From Leptolyngbya sp. FACHB-321 (GTDB lineage: Bacteria; Cyanobacteriota; Cyanobacteriia; Leptolyngbyales; Leptolyngbyaceae): a stretch of DNA of 64,000 nucleotides. The position numbers and the translations under genes are program-made. The notes under the pieces are model-generated. The model was given only the letters and a program-made list of their open reading frames with translations, made no database searches and was not told the origin of the DNA. Positions 32,521-41,743 of the stretch are shown here, one piece after another (the stretch's first letter is position 1; every line of letters begins with the position of its first letter). The stretch covers positions 1-64,000 of the forward strand of contig NZ_JACJPI010000074.1 in NCBI RefSeq assembly GCF_014695975.1, given 5' to 3'.

Positions 32521-33918
32521 TCACGCCGCTACGACTGCATTCGTTTCCTGTTTCTGTGTATCCAACCGTTCCAGGATCTCCAACATTTCGCGTTCAAACG
32601 CAACTTGAGCACGATTGGTCAGACCGCCAATGTAGAGCTGTCCATCCTTCTGAAGTGCCCAGATTTGGGAGTGAGAGACGTAGCTCATCATCACGCCCAA
32701 CATGAGCAATCCAAAACCAGCGTAGACGATCGGTATGCTGGGGTCGGCTTTAATTTGCAGTCCCGTACTCCCGACAATTTCTTTCACTGCTAGCGTGACG
32801 CCATTCACCGGGGTAGACATTCCTGCGCGAACAGTGGAAATTAGCTTGCCAGATGTGTCATAGATCAGCAGCATTCCCTGCAAATCTTTAGCAATCAGGG
32901 AGACGCCAGCGCTCAAGTCAGGTTTTGTGGGAATCCACGTACCCCAGATGCGCCCACCTTTACCGCCTGTATCTAACTGCGCCATCGGTAGCTGAAAAAT
33001 GGGGCTGTTGTTAATGCGAACCTGGATAGCAGAAATGCCCCAATCCGCCTGATACAGAGTCACACCGCGATAGCGCAACGGTTCATTCACATGAATGGTT
33101 TTGCGCTTGACTTCCTTCCCTTCACTGTCTAGCACCGACATATCTGAGTAAAACTGATCGATAGCCCCTGCGGGAGTGTAGTCAATCCAAAAGCGGTTGA
33201 CCTTTACCGACCAATCTTTGGGAATCTGCGACTCTGCAAACGGTCCCGCATCCAGAATGTTTTTAATCTGAAACGTTTGACCGCTAGGCACCATCTCTTG
33301 CCCCACAAACCCTGTTAGCGCACCAACGATCGCGCCCACTAAAATCAGCAGCATACTGGCATGAACGACGATCGGTCCAATGCGCCCAATGATGCCTTTG
33401 CGTGCGTAAAGCGCGTCGTCCTGCCGAAACAGCTTGTACCGCTGCTCCTCTAACAGCGGCAACACATCATCCAGTGACGTTTGTTCAAATTCGGCACTGA
33501 GAGCAAATTTCTGAAACTGACGTGGCTGGCTGTAAAACTTGCGAGACGTGCGCGAAAACCAACGCAACGCCGGTAGCTGCCGCATAAAGGTACAAGCAGT
33601 CAGGCTCGACCCAAACAAAATTAACAGCGCCAAAAACCACCAGGTGCGGTAGACGTGATCCAACCCCAGAGTCAGCAGTACTTTCCAGGACAGAAAGCCA
33701 AACAGTGCCGGATGCTCTGGATAGTTTGCTTGGTAGAACGCAGCAGACTGCCCCTGCTCAACGACCGTCCCAGAAATGCTAAAGACCGCGATCGCCAACA
33801 GCAGGACGATCGCCAACCGCAGATCAGCCAGCACCGGCAACAGTTCCCGCCTAAAAAAGGTTTTGGGAGCCGTGCCCCAACCGGACAGACGCGTTAAGAA
33901 GGAAGGATTTGCAGACAT
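32521..33918 (-). CDS. ccs1: cytochrome c biogenesis protein Ccs1 (ResB family)
   Basis: A 465-residue thylakoid/cytoplasmic membrane protein of the System II cytochrome c maturation machinery, which delivers haem to apocytochromes with CcsA. The N-terminus [32 protein letters not shown] and [41 protein letters not shown] are family hallmarks. A third helix is at [19 protein letters not shown], a large lumenal domain follows, and a fourth helix sits near 425. The ccdA gene lies directly upstream on the same strand, as is usual in cyanobacteria. Confidence 0.93.
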   Translation of the reverse strand: MSANPSFLTRLSGWGTAPKTFFRRELLPVLADLRLAIVLLLAIAVFSISGTVVEQGQSAAFYQANYPEHPALFGFLSWKVLLTLGLDHVYRTWWFLALLILFGSSLTACTFMRQLPALRWFSRTSRKFYSQPRQFQKFALSAEFEQTSLDDVLPLLEEQRYKLFRQDDALYARKGIIGRIGPIVVHASMLLILVGAIVGALTGFVGQEMVPSGQTFQIKNILDAGPFAESQIPKDWSVKVNRFWIDYTPAGAIDQFYSDMSVLDSEGKEVKRKTIHVNEPLRYRGVTLYQADWGISAIQVRINNSPIFQLPMAQLDTGGKGGRIWGTWIPTKPDLSAGVSLIAKDLQGMLLIYDTSGKLISTVRAGMSTPVNGVTLAVKEIVGSTGLQIKADPSIPIVYAGFGLLMLGVMMSYVSHSQIWALQKDGQLYIGGLTNRAQVAFEREMLEILERLDTQKQETNAVVAA

Positions 33919-33924
33919 TGGGTC

Positions 33925-33960
33925 AGTTTTTGGTTGTTAGTTTTTGGTTGTTAGTTGTAG
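33925..33960. repeat. heptamer repeat between ccdA and ccs1
   Basis: Two copies of a 14-mer made of AGTTTTT and GGTTGTT units, followed by AGTTGTA, occupy most of the short spacer in the ccdA-ccs1 operon. Confidence 0.65.
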
Positions 33961-33980
33961 AGCAGTCTAAGAACTAACCA

Positions 33981-34715
33981 CTAAAAACTAGCAACCCTGG
34001 AAAGCAAAGAGAAAACGCCGAATCCTACTAGCAAAGCGCCGCTGGCTGGCGTAATCCAGCCCGACCAGCGACGGAGTTCCAATAATTTTTTGATCGAAGC
34101 TGTAAAGGTACCTGCCAGCACCAGTGGAGCTGCATAGCCAACGGTATAAGACAGCAATAACGCACTACCCACAACCGGATCTTTCGTCGCTGAAATCCAT
34201 GCCAGAATGCTTGCCAAAACGGGAGTGCTGCATGGCGACGCGACCAAGCCAAACGTCAACCCAATGAAATACGCACGCACACCAGGTGGCAAGTCCTTAG
34301 AAATCCATTCCAGCCCCCCAACGGATGGCAGTCGCAAGGGCAGCGCTTCCAGCAGGTTCAGCCCCATAAGGATGGCGATCGCACTCACGACGATCGGCAA
34401 CCCCAGTCCAATTTGTCCATAGATTTTGCCCACTACTGCCGCCACAATGCCTAGCCCTGCCAGCGTTGTCGCCAGTCCTAACGCAAACCAGGTAGACTGT
34501 GCTGCTGCTTGTAACCGCGTCTGGGTTTCGTACCCGCCAATGTAGCCGATCGTGATAGGCAGCATCGACAGCATACAGGGCGTAAGGCTTGTCAGCAGAC
34601 CTGCCAGAAAAATGATGCCAACACTGGCTGGCGTAAGGTGAGCCAATTGCTCAGAAACTAACGTATTGGCAAAATGTTCCAACCAGTAAAGCTGGGTTTG
34701 CAGCGTTTCAATCAT
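33981..34715 (-). CDS. ccdA: cytochrome c biogenesis protein CcdA
   Basis: A 244-residue polytopic membrane protein that carries reducing equivalents across the membrane for haem attachment. Six hydrophobic segments are visible. The two redox cysteines lie in GLLTSLTPCMLSMLPITIGYIGGY and GLVASPCSTPVLASILAW, each followed by proline-rich helices as in the family. It precedes ccs1, forming a System II pair. Confidence 0.92.
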   Translation of the reverse strand: MIETLQTQLYWLEHFANTLVSEQLAHLTPASVGIIFLAGLLTSLTPCMLSMLPITIGYIGGYETQTRLQAAAQSTWFALGLATTLAGLGIVAAVVGKIYGQIGLGLPIVVSAIAILMGLNLLEALPLRLPSVGGLEWISKDLPPGVRAYFIGLTFGLVASPCSTPVLASILAWISATKDPVVGSALLLSYTVGYAAPLVLAGTFTASIKKLLELRRWSGWITPASGALLVGFGVFSLLSRVASF

Positions 34716-34762
34716 GCTGTATCTAATGTCTTGCTCTAAAGAATTAGCGCTACATCTATCTT

Positions 34763-34835
34763 ACTGGAGATAGAGAGGCAGAGGGGAGTGGGGAGGCAGA
34801 GGGGGAAAGGGAGGCAGAGGAAGCCGGGGAAGAGA
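34763..34835. repeat. GGCAGAGG-type purine repeat
   Basis: About ten G/A-rich seven- to eight-base variants (GGCAGAG, GGGGAGG) lie in the divergent spacer between ccdA and ftsW. Confidence 0.6.
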
Positions 34836-34987
34836 GCTTTGCTTTCGGCTCACTGACCCCAAAAAATCTTGCCCGTTTTACCAAGCTCGCATAGACTGAT
34901 TAGCCTACACTAAGTTCTGATTGATGTAGAACCGTTCGTCCCTGGCTTCCCTCTCTGCCCCTGCGCCTCTTCCTTTCCCAAACTATT

Positions 34988-36190
34988 GTGAATCTGCGCC
35001 TCTTTATTCCCTTTTTTGATACGTCGGCTCAAGGTTGGGCTTCTGAAGCACGCTGGCTGCGATGGCTAACGTTTTTGTGGCTGCTTATTGGTCTAGCGGT
35101 GTTGTTTTCAGCGTCGTATGCGGTTGCGGATGCCGATCGAGGCGATGGACTTTACTACTTCAAAGTGCAGATTCTTTGGATTTTGGTAGGGTTGGTCGGG
35201 TTTAACCTGGTTGTACATTCGCCGTTACGCTACATCGTTGGTATTGCCGATTGGTTCCTAGTCATTATTTTGGGACTGATTCTCATAACGGCGATTCCTG
35301 GGTTTGGTACGTCTATCAATGGTGCAACCCGCTGGCTTTTTCTCGGACCCTTTCAGATTCAACCGTCCGAACTGATTAAACCGTTCCTTGTCCTCCAAAG
35401 CGCACGCATCTTTGGGCAATGGGATCGGTTGAAGCGGGGCACTCGTGTCCTTTGGCTGGGAATTTTTGGGCTAGTGCTGGTAGGTATTCTTCTACAGCCA
35501 AATCTTAGTACCACAGCACTATGCGGGATGTTGCTATGGTTTGTCGCTTTAGCAGCGGGGTTGCCCTATACATACATGGGTGGCACAGCGCTGGCAGGCA
35601 TTGGTTTAGCTATCATCAGCGTCAGCTTTAGAAGCTATCAGCGTCGACGCATTTTGTCCTTCTTGAATCCCTGGGCTGATGCCACTGGAGATGGCTATCA
35701 GTTGGTGCAAAGTTTGCTGGCAGTTGGTTCTGGTGGGCATTGGGGCACAGGCTTTGGGCTGTCGCAGCAAAAGCTATTTTATTTGCCGATTCAGTACACT
35801 GACTTTATCTTTTCGGTATTTGCCGAGGAGTTTGGCTTTATCGGCTGCGTGTTGCTAATGGTGATGCTTCTTGCCTATGCCTCACTGGCGCTACGGGTTG
35901 CTATGAAGACACAAAACCAGGTGTATCGGCTGATTGCGATCGGCATCATGGTGTTGATGGTTGGGCAATCACTGCTAAATATCGGTGTGGCAACAGGGGC
36001 ACTGCCCACAACAGGCTTGCCGTTACCCTTGTTTAGCTATGGCGGTAGCTCGATGATTTCTAGCCTGGTGTCAGCCGGTTTGCTAATTCGGGTCGCACGT
36101 GAAAGCAATGAAGCGAAAGTGGTGCGCCTCGACGATCGTCGCCAACCGAAAGGATTGAAGGCGCGGTCGGAGTCACCAAGAGCAACTTGA
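34988..36190 (+). CDS. ftsW: cell division SEDS protein FtsW (peptidoglycan polymerase)
   Basis: A 400-residue SEDS-family membrane protein with about ten helices. Signature pieces are FGTSINGATRWLFLGPFQIQPSELIKP, RRILSFLNPWADATGDGYQLVQSLLAVGSGGHWGTGFG, FAEEFGFIGCVLLM and TTGLPLPLFSYGGSSM, the standard C-terminal FtsW/RodA signature. FtsW polymerises septal glycan with its cognate transpeptidase. RodA is the main alternative; the basic C-terminal tail fits FtsW. The start is GTG 34988. The region 36190-36310 after it is a G/A then T/C heptamer tract. Confidence 0.9.
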   Translation: MNLRLFIPFFDTSAQGWASEARWLRWLTFLWLLIGLAVLFSASYAVADADRGDGLYYFKVQILWILVGLVGFNLVVHSPLRYIVGIADWFLVIILGLILITAIPGFGTSINGATRWLFLGPFQIQPSELIKPFLVLQSARIFGQWDRLKRGTRVLWLGIFGLVLVGILLQPNLSTTALCGMLLWFVALAAGLPYTYMGGTALAGIGLAIISVSFRSYQRRRILSFLNPWADATGDGYQLVQSLLAVGSGGHWGTGFGLSQQKLFYLPIQYTDFIFSVFAEEFGFIGCVLLMVMLLAYASLALRVAMKTQNQVYRLIAIGIMVLMVGQSLLNIGVATGALPTTGLPLPLFSYGGSSMISSLVSAGLLIRVARESNEAKVVRLDDRRQPKGLKARSESPRAT

Positions 36191-36304
36191 TTGGGAGGAA
36201 GGGCACTGGAGAGGAGGAAGCAAGGGAGGCAAGGGAAGTAAGAGTAAAGCCTCCGAATGCGCTCAAAACTTTCTCTCATTCCCTTACTTCTCTCCCCTCA
36301 TTCC

Positions 36305-37177
36305 TTACCGCTCCGCCGTCACAGGCTCGCGTACCGACATTTGCGTCACCGCTGTTTCTAAGGCAGTACTGTAGACTTCGCAGGAATTGTTCGGGCTTTC
36401 GATCAGTTTGATTTTATGCAACTGTGCGCCGATGTCGCGGATCGGTTGCTCTAGCAACGCGCGGATATGCACCGCGATGTTCTCGGCGGTCGGCACGACT
36501 TCAGCGAAGTAAGGAATATCTTTGTTCAAAAAGGTGTGATCAAACGGTTCCACCACGTAATCATCCACAGCTTTCTGGAACGCAACGAGGTCAGCAATCA
36601 TGCCTGTGCGAGGATCAATATCGCCCTTGATGGTGACTTCGAGGTGGTAGTTGTGACCGTGCCCGTTGGGACGAGCGCACTTGCCGTAGATCTCACAGTT
36701 TTTTTCATAGCTGAGGTCGGGGCGAGCCAGTCGGTGGGCAGCGCTGAAGTGGGTGCTGAGGGTAAGATAAGCTTCCATGTTGTTTCCGTAGTAGTCTGCC
36801 CAAAGTTCGGGGTGTTCAAAAAGCTGAATATGGACGATCGGCAAGTGAGGAGACAACCGTTGCCAAATGGTACGGGCGATCGCCTCTGTCGTTGGCAGAG
36901 TTTCCTGAAACTCCGCCCAGGCTTCATTGAGGTAAGAAAAGTCTAACTGGCTGGTTACTTCTTTTTTGATGACCTGCTTCACGTCAGACAGGTTCAACAC
37001 CATGCCGTATTCATCGAGTTCGCCTGCCATCGAGACATAGAGGACGTAGTTGTGCCCGTGTCCGGGCGATCGAGCACAGGCACCAAACCGCTCAAAGTTC
37101 TCAGCCTCACTCAGTTCTGGTAGCCAATAACGATGACTGGCAGAAAACTGGGCACGGCGATCGATAATGCATTTCAT
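36305..37177 (-). CDS. tandem 6-pyruvoyl-tetrahydropterin synthase / QueD-type protein
   Basis: A 290-residue fusion of two PTPS-fold domains. The first has SASH (His15), Cys34 in FGACARSPGHGHNY and the HGH zinc ligands (His40, His42). The second repeats these as FSAAHRLARPDLSYEKNCEIYGKCARPNGHGHNY. Both Cys and zinc His sets are kept, so both could be active. Related enzymes make 6-carboxy- or 6-pyruvoyl-tetrahydropterin for queuosine or tetrahydrobiopterin-type pterins. Single-domain enzymes are about 120-145 residues, so this is a duplication-fusion. The gene is isolated. Confidence 0.9.
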   Translation of the reverse strand: MKCIIDRRAQFSASHRYWLPELSEAENFERFGACARSPGHGHNYVLYVSMAGELDEYGMVLNLSDVKQVIKKEVTSQLDFSYLNEAWAEFQETLPTTEAIARTIWQRLSPHLPIVHIQLFEHPELWADYYGNNMEAYLTLSTHFSAAHRLARPDLSYEKNCEIYGKCARPNGHGHNYHLEVTIKGDIDPRTGMIADLVAFQKAVDDYVVEPFDHTFLNKDIPYFAEVVPTAENIAVHIRALLEQPIRDIGAQLHKIKLIESPNNSCEVYSTALETAVTQMSVREPVTAER

Positions 37178-37389
37178 AGGCAGGGAAGAAGAATGGAAGG
37201 TCTGTTAAGTTCCGTTAACCACGCTCTTTTCAGGATAAACCATTCGCTCAAGTTAAAGACTGAGTTACTTGACCTAGCGATCGAGCCAAACACACATTAC
37301 AGCCGCTACCCAGTCTCTTGACCGTTCCTAACTTTTGGTGTCAACCAGATCCGGCACAATAGTTCAGAACGCTTTTACCCGATTGATGC

Positions 37390-38850
37390 ATGAATTGGTT
37401 GCTTGACGGAATTCAGACCACCCTTGCCGAACTACTGCGGCTCTTTGCTGCTCCTCTGTTTGAGGTCGGCAACAATCGGTATTCGCTCAGTTTGATTGTG
37501 ACGCTGATGGTGGTCAGTGTGGCTGTCTTTTGGGTGTCGCGTGCCGTCAGCAATTTGATCAATCGACGACTGTTGGTGCGGTTGGGGTTCGATCGTGGGA
37601 GCCGTGCTGTCGTTACCACCTTTGTCCGCTATCTGTTGACTGCGATCGGCTTTGTCATCGTGCTGCAAACGGCAGGCGTAAACCTGAGTTCGCTGACCCT
37701 CTTTGCAGGGGTCTTGGGCATTGGTTTGGGCTTTGGGCTGCAAAACCTTGCCAGCAACTTTGTCAGTGGGCTGACACTACTCGTCGAGCAACCTATTCGT
37801 GTGGGTGACTTTATCGAAATCGACAACTTGCTGGGTACGGTCGAAAGCATTTCGATTCGATCGACCACTGTACGCACCCTCGATGGCGTGTTTGTCATCG
37901 TGCCCAATATCCGCTTTGTCGAAAACAACATCATCAACTGGAGTTACCGTGATCCTCGCTGTCGCCTTCACGTTCCCGTTGGCGTAGCCTATGGTAGCGA
38001 TACGCTCATTGTCACCGAAGCACTCCTAGCCGCCGCGCGGAAAGATCCGAAAGTGCTAACCGATCCTTCACCCCGTGTTTGGTTCAAACGCTTTGGTGAT
38101 AGTGCACTGGACTTTGAATTGCTGGTTTGGATTAATCAACCCACTGAAATTGAGCCAATTAAAAGTTCGCTCTATTTCACGATCGATCGCGAACTGCGTC
38201 AGCGCAACATTGAAGTACCCTTTCCCCAGCAAGATCTCAACATTCGCAATCTTGAACAACTAGCACACCTGTTTCAGCGAGACGGTGCGGTGGATGGCAA
38301 CGGCAAACATGCAGAAAAAGATTCCATTAGCAGCCGCAAACCCACCCCAAAAGCACCCAACAATTTGACCCTGCGCGATATGCTGCGACGGATTTCCTAC
38401 TTCGAGCAATGCACTGATGAAGAACTCTTGCAGTTAATTGAATATGGCTATCGGCAACTCTTTCCCGCCGACCAGATTGTCTGCGAAGAAGGCACCCCTG
38501 GCGAGTCGTTCTACATTATTCTCAACGGCTCGGTCGAAATCTTTTCTAAACGAGCCGAGCAGTATATCGCCACCCTGAATGAAGGCGAATTCTTTGGCGA
38601 AATGTCGCTGCTCATGGGCATCCCGCGATCGGCAAGCGTTAGAACACTCGACGATACCGTTCTCTTCGTCATTGAGCGCAACGATCTACAAACACTCCTC
38701 CAAGATCATCGCGGACTCGCCGACCAGATCGCTCATCAGCTCATGGAACGCCAGCAAACCCTGCGCCAAATGGGCATCCTGTCGGAATTTTCTGAAGAAA
38801 CGCCATTCGACAAAGTTCGCAAACGACTGCAAACGCTGTTTGGGATTTAG
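37390..38850 (+). CDS. MscS-type channel with C-terminal cyclic nucleotide-binding domain
   Basis: A 486-residue membrane protein. There are three hydrophobic helices near 30-110. The pore-lining segment LFAGVLGIGLGFGLQNLASNFVSGLTLLVEQPIRVGDFIEI is a textbook MscS TM3 and beta-domain entry. From about 345 a cNMP-binding fold follows (FPADQIVCEEGTPGESFYIILNGSVEIFSK, GEFFGEMSLLMGIPRSASVRTLDD). FGEMSLL-x-RSASV matches the phosphate-binding cassette. Such bCNG-type fusions are thought to gate by cyclic nucleotides rather than, or in addition to, tension. It stands alone. Confidence 0.92.
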   Translation: MNWLLDGIQTTLAELLRLFAAPLFEVGNNRYSLSLIVTLMVVSVAVFWVSRAVSNLINRRLLVRLGFDRGSRAVVTTFVRYLLTAIGFVIVLQTAGVNLSSLTLFAGVLGIGLGFGLQNLASNFVSGLTLLVEQPIRVGDFIEIDNLLGTVESISIRSTTVRTLDGVFVIVPNIRFVENNIINWSYRDPRCRLHVPVGVAYGSDTLIVTEALLAAARKDPKVLTDPSPRVWFKRFGDSALDFELLVWINQPTEIEPIKSSLYFTIDRELRQRNIEVPFPQQDLNIRNLEQLAHLFQRDGAVDGNGKHAEKDSISSRKPTPKAPNNLTLRDMLRRISYFEQCTDEELLQLIEYGYRQLFPADQIVCEEGTPGESFYIILNGSVEIFSKRAEQYIATLNEGEFFGEMSLLMGIPRSASVRTLDDTVLFVIERNDLQTLLQDHRGLADQIAHQLMERQQTLRQMGILSEFSEETPFDKVRKRLQTLFGI

Positions 38851-38901
38851 GGAAGGCTAAAAGCTGAGGGCTGAAGGCTAAGGGCTGAAGCATTGAGTTT
38901 T

Positions 38902-40263
38902 CTACTCAAACTCTTCAAAGAGAGAAACGAGAATGACGTTGGAGAAGAGAAAGCCTTCAGGATCACTCAGTTGTAGTCGCCCAGAATCCGGCAAGGTTGC
39001 TAGAGAAGGCGCGATCGCCTCATTTAGACCAGAACGAACCACCACCCAACCTTTCTGATGAAACGGCTGTAGACACGCCCAAACTTGCTGCATTGTCTCT
39101 CTACCAAACTGCTCAATCAGCGCCGACAAACTTAAGCCTTCCGCTAACCGCAAACCCAGCATCAGCGTATCGAGAAGAATGTCTGAAGTCTGTAGCTGGC
39201 TTTCGCTTTGCAGTGGGATGGAGGATGAGGGAGACGGTTCTGGCTTTCCCCACTCCCTACTCCCCACTCCCCGCTCCCCACTCCTTTGCCTTTCCCCCAC
39301 CCACTCATAGTATTCTCGCGTCTTGCGGGGGCGGCAGAAACGGTCATGCTCTATGTAGCTTGTTGCGCCCATGCCAAAGCCATAGAACGATCGGTTCTCC
39401 CAGTACACGCGATTGTGGCGGCACTGGTAGCCCGGTTTGGCGTAGTTAGAGATTTCATAGTGGTCGTAGCCTGCTGCTGTAAGTAATCGTTGTGCAGTGC
39501 GGTACATCTCAGCCGTGGTTTCATCGGACGGTAGCGGTTGCATCCCCGGTTTGTACTGCTTCCCAAACGCGGTGATGGGTTCAATCGTGAGGTCATAGCA
39601 AGAGAGATGAGTGGGCACAAGGGCGATCGCCGTTTCTAACGACGCTTGCCAATCTGCCAACGTTTGGTGCGGTAAGCCAGAAATTAAGTCCAGGCTGAAG
39701 TTCTTAAAGCCTGCTTGCTGCACCCACTCCACAGCCTGGTATACATCTGCGACGGTGTGCGATCGCCCACAGGCTTGCAACAGTTCTGGCTGAAATGCCT
39801 GCACGCCAAGGCTCACCCGGTTTACGCCTGCTGCTCGATAGCCTTGCACTTGCGCCAGGTCAAATGTGCCAGGATCAATCTCCATCGAGATTTCAGCACC
39901 CGCAGCAATGCCAAACTGTTGGTTGAGCGTGTCAAGAATCTGGCTCAGTTGCTCAACGGATAGCAACGAGGGTGTCCCACCGCCAAAGAAAATCGTTTGA
40001 AGCGGTTTGCCGAAGGACGCAGTGCCACGAATTTCTTGACGCAGAATTTCAACGTAGCGGGCGATCGTACCAAACGTGCCACTTTGCAACGGCTCAGATT
40101 GCAGCTCATTGGTTCGAGCTACGGGTGGGCGATCACCAACGATCGAAACTGCAAAATCGCAGTAGTAGCAACGCCGCCGACAAAAGGGAATGTGGAGGTA
40201 AGCCGCTTCCGGCAAGGCGGAAAGGTTAATTGTTTCCTTAGAGTCTGCCGCAGACAAAAGCAT
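38902..40263 (-). CDS. hemW: haem chaperone HemW (radical SAM, formerly coproporphyrinogen oxidase-like)
   Basis: A 453-residue radical SAM protein with LHIPFCRRRCYYCDF (CxxxCxxC), IFFGGGTPSLL, SMEIDPGTFD, RVSLGVQAFQ, SLDLISGLPHQT and YEISNYAKPGYQCRHN. It lacks the fourth upstream cysteine of true HemN, consistent with HemW, which binds haem. Between EYYEWVGERQ and LLDTLMLGLRL the chain has an odd Ser/Gly/Glu-rich insert of about 35 residues. It is encoded by the same short-repeat DNA found between genes here, inserted in frame. The C-terminal domain is otherwise complete. Confidence 0.92.
   Translation of the reverse strand: MLLSAADSKETINLSALPEAAYLHIPFCRRRCYYCDFAVSIVGDRPPVARTNELQSEPLQSGTFGTIARYVEILRQEIRGTASFGKPLQTIFFGGGTPSLLSVEQLSQILDTLNQQFGIAAGAEISMEIDPGTFDLAQVQGYRAAGVNRVSLGVQAFQPELLQACGRSHTVADVYQAVEWVQQAGFKNFSLDLISGLPHQTLADWQASLETAIALVPTHLSCYDLTIEPITAFGKQYKPGMQPLPSDETTAEMYRTAQRLLTAAGYDHYEISNYAKPGYQCRHNRVYWENRSFYGFGMGATSYIEHDRFCRPRKTREYYEWVGERQRSGERGVGSREWGKPEPSPSSSIPLQSESQLQTSDILLDTLMLGLRLAEGLSLSALIEQFGRETMQQVWACLQPFHQKGWVVVRSGLNEAIAPSLATLPDSGRLQLSDPEGFLFSNVILVSLFEEFE
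39228..39300. repeat. heptamer-type repeat inside hemW
   Basis: CCCCACTC/CCTACTCC-type units identical in style to the intergenic repeats lie within the hemW coding region. They are read in frame on the minus strand as SGERGVGSREWGKPEPSP. Confidence 0.75.
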
Positions 40264-40449
40264 TGCAGTACGAAGAGTATAATGAAGCCATGCCGCCTGA
40301 CTGCCATGCCAGTTGAATTACTGCATTCGCTTGAATTGCCGAATTCGCCACGCTACTGACCCGACTGCGCTTACTGGCTCGACATCCAGATCGGTTATTC
40401 CTCAATCCTTTCAAAGGTTTGGAATCAGTCCCCCAACCAACCTGAGCTT

Positions 40450-41532
40450 ATGCTTGACGCTATTATTATTCTTTCATTTATCCTAGCAGGGGCGGGGATC
40501 GGTTTTAACGGCATTGAAGAGTTGCCAGTGAGCGCCTTGCAGCAAGTGACCAACGAAAGCGCTTTGCGCTGGGTAACGGCTGGCTTTGGTGCTTTAATTG
40601 GTTTTGCGATCGGCTTAGTTGTGCAAACAATGTATCGGCGCTTCGAGCGGCGGTTTCGTGCCTTGCCAGCCGATGTACTTTTGAGCCGCGCTGTGGGTCT
40701 AGTCATTGGGTTGCTAGTGGCAAACTTGATGCTGGCACCGATTTTTCTACTGCCGATCCCACCTGAATTCTCTTTTCTCAAGCCTTTGGCAGCCGTACTA
40801 GGTAGCATTCTCTTCTCGTTTTCGGGGATCACGCTGGCAGATACTCACGGTCGTGCCTTGCTGCGATTGATCAATCCAAATACGGTTGAAACAGCCCTGT
40901 TAGCAGAAGGAACATTCAAGCCTGCGTCTACCAAGGTATTAGATACAAGCTGCATTATCGACGGTCGCATTGAAGAACTGCTGAACACGGGGTTTGTGGA
41001 AGGGCAGATTCTGGTGCCTCAGTTCGTGCTAGCAGAGCTACAGCAGGTTGCCGATGCCTCTAGTGACATTAAGCGTGTGCGGGGTCGTCGTGGGCTAGAT
41101 ATTCTCAATCGGATGAAGGAAGCTTACCCCGATCGCATCATCATCCATTCTGCTGACTATGAGGATGTGCCCACAGTTGATGCCAAGTTAGTGCGTCTAG
41201 TGCAAGAAATCAACGGCACTCTTCTGACAAATGACTACAACTTGAACAAAGTAGCAACGGTGCAACAAGTGCCCGTCCTTAACATCAACGACCTGACTCA
41301 AGCTGTCCGTCCGTCCTACCTTCCTGGTGACAGTCTTGACCTGAAGATCTTGAAGGAAGGCAAGGAGCCGACTCAGGGCGTGGGCTATTTAGACGATGGC
41401 ACAATGGTGGTTGTTGAAGAAGGTCGCAGCTTTGTAGGTGGCGAGTTGCAGGTGATTGTCACTAGCGCTCTGCAAACATCAGCGGGACGCATGATTTTCG
41501 CTCGACCAAAGGCATCTATGCTTGCGTCTTAA
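40450..41532 (+). CDS. PIN/TRAM domain membrane protein (YacL-like)
   Basis: A 360-residue protein. Four hydrophobic helices occupy 1-130. A PIN nuclease-type domain follows (KVLDTSCIIDGRIEELL, VLAELQQVADASSD, LLTNDYNLNKVA) with its conserved acidic residues. A C-terminal TRAM-like RNA-binding segment comes last (GVGYLDDGTMVVVEEGRSFVGGELQVIVTSALQTSAGRMIFA). The architecture equals Bacillus YacL and its cyanobacterial homologues. A membrane-tethered RNase is the inference; substrates are unknown. Confidence 0.9.
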   Translation: MLDAIIILSFILAGAGIGFNGIEELPVSALQQVTNESALRWVTAGFGALIGFAIGLVVQTMYRRFERRFRALPADVLLSRAVGLVIGLLVANLMLAPIFLLPIPPEFSFLKPLAAVLGSILFSFSGITLADTHGRALLRLINPNTVETALLAEGTFKPASTKVLDTSCIIDGRIEELLNTGFVEGQILVPQFVLAELQQVADASSDIKRVRGRRGLDILNRMKEAYPDRIIIHSADYEDVPTVDAKLVRLVQEINGTLLTNDYNLNKVATVQQVPVLNINDLTQAVRPSYLPGDSLDLKILKEGKEPTQGVGYLDDGTMVVVEEGRSFVGGELQVIVTSALQTSAGRMIFARPKASMLAS

Positions 41533-41544
41533 GCGCTTGTTTTG

Positions 41545-41727
41545 ATGCCACGATCGCGCCAAAAGCCCTGCACTCTCTGTAGTCAAACTGCTTCCCGGCT
41601 CTACCGTGTCAAGCACGATGCATCGGGAGCATGGGTTTTCGTATGTCCAGAATGTTGGACAAAAATCAGCCAGAACAATCCCTTTTATGTGTACGGCGGC
41701 ACCTGGAAAGCCAGGAAAAGCAGCTAA
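41545..41727 (+). CDS. small zinc-ribbon-like protein
   Basis: A 60-residue protein with two metal-binding knuckles, CTLC near the N-terminus and CPEC after VFVCPECWTKISQNNPFYVYGGTWK. This gives a CxxC...CxxC zinc ribbon. The conserved-looking C-terminal NPFYVYGGTWKA suggests a genuine small family of unknown role. ATG 41545 starts twelve bases after the PIN/TRAM stop, so the two genes are probably co-transcribed. Confidence 0.75.
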   Translation: MPRSRQKPCTLCSQTASRLYRVKHDASGAWVFVCPECWTKISQNNPFYVYGGTWKARKSS

Positions 41728-41743
41728 CTAAGAAGCCATTCGC

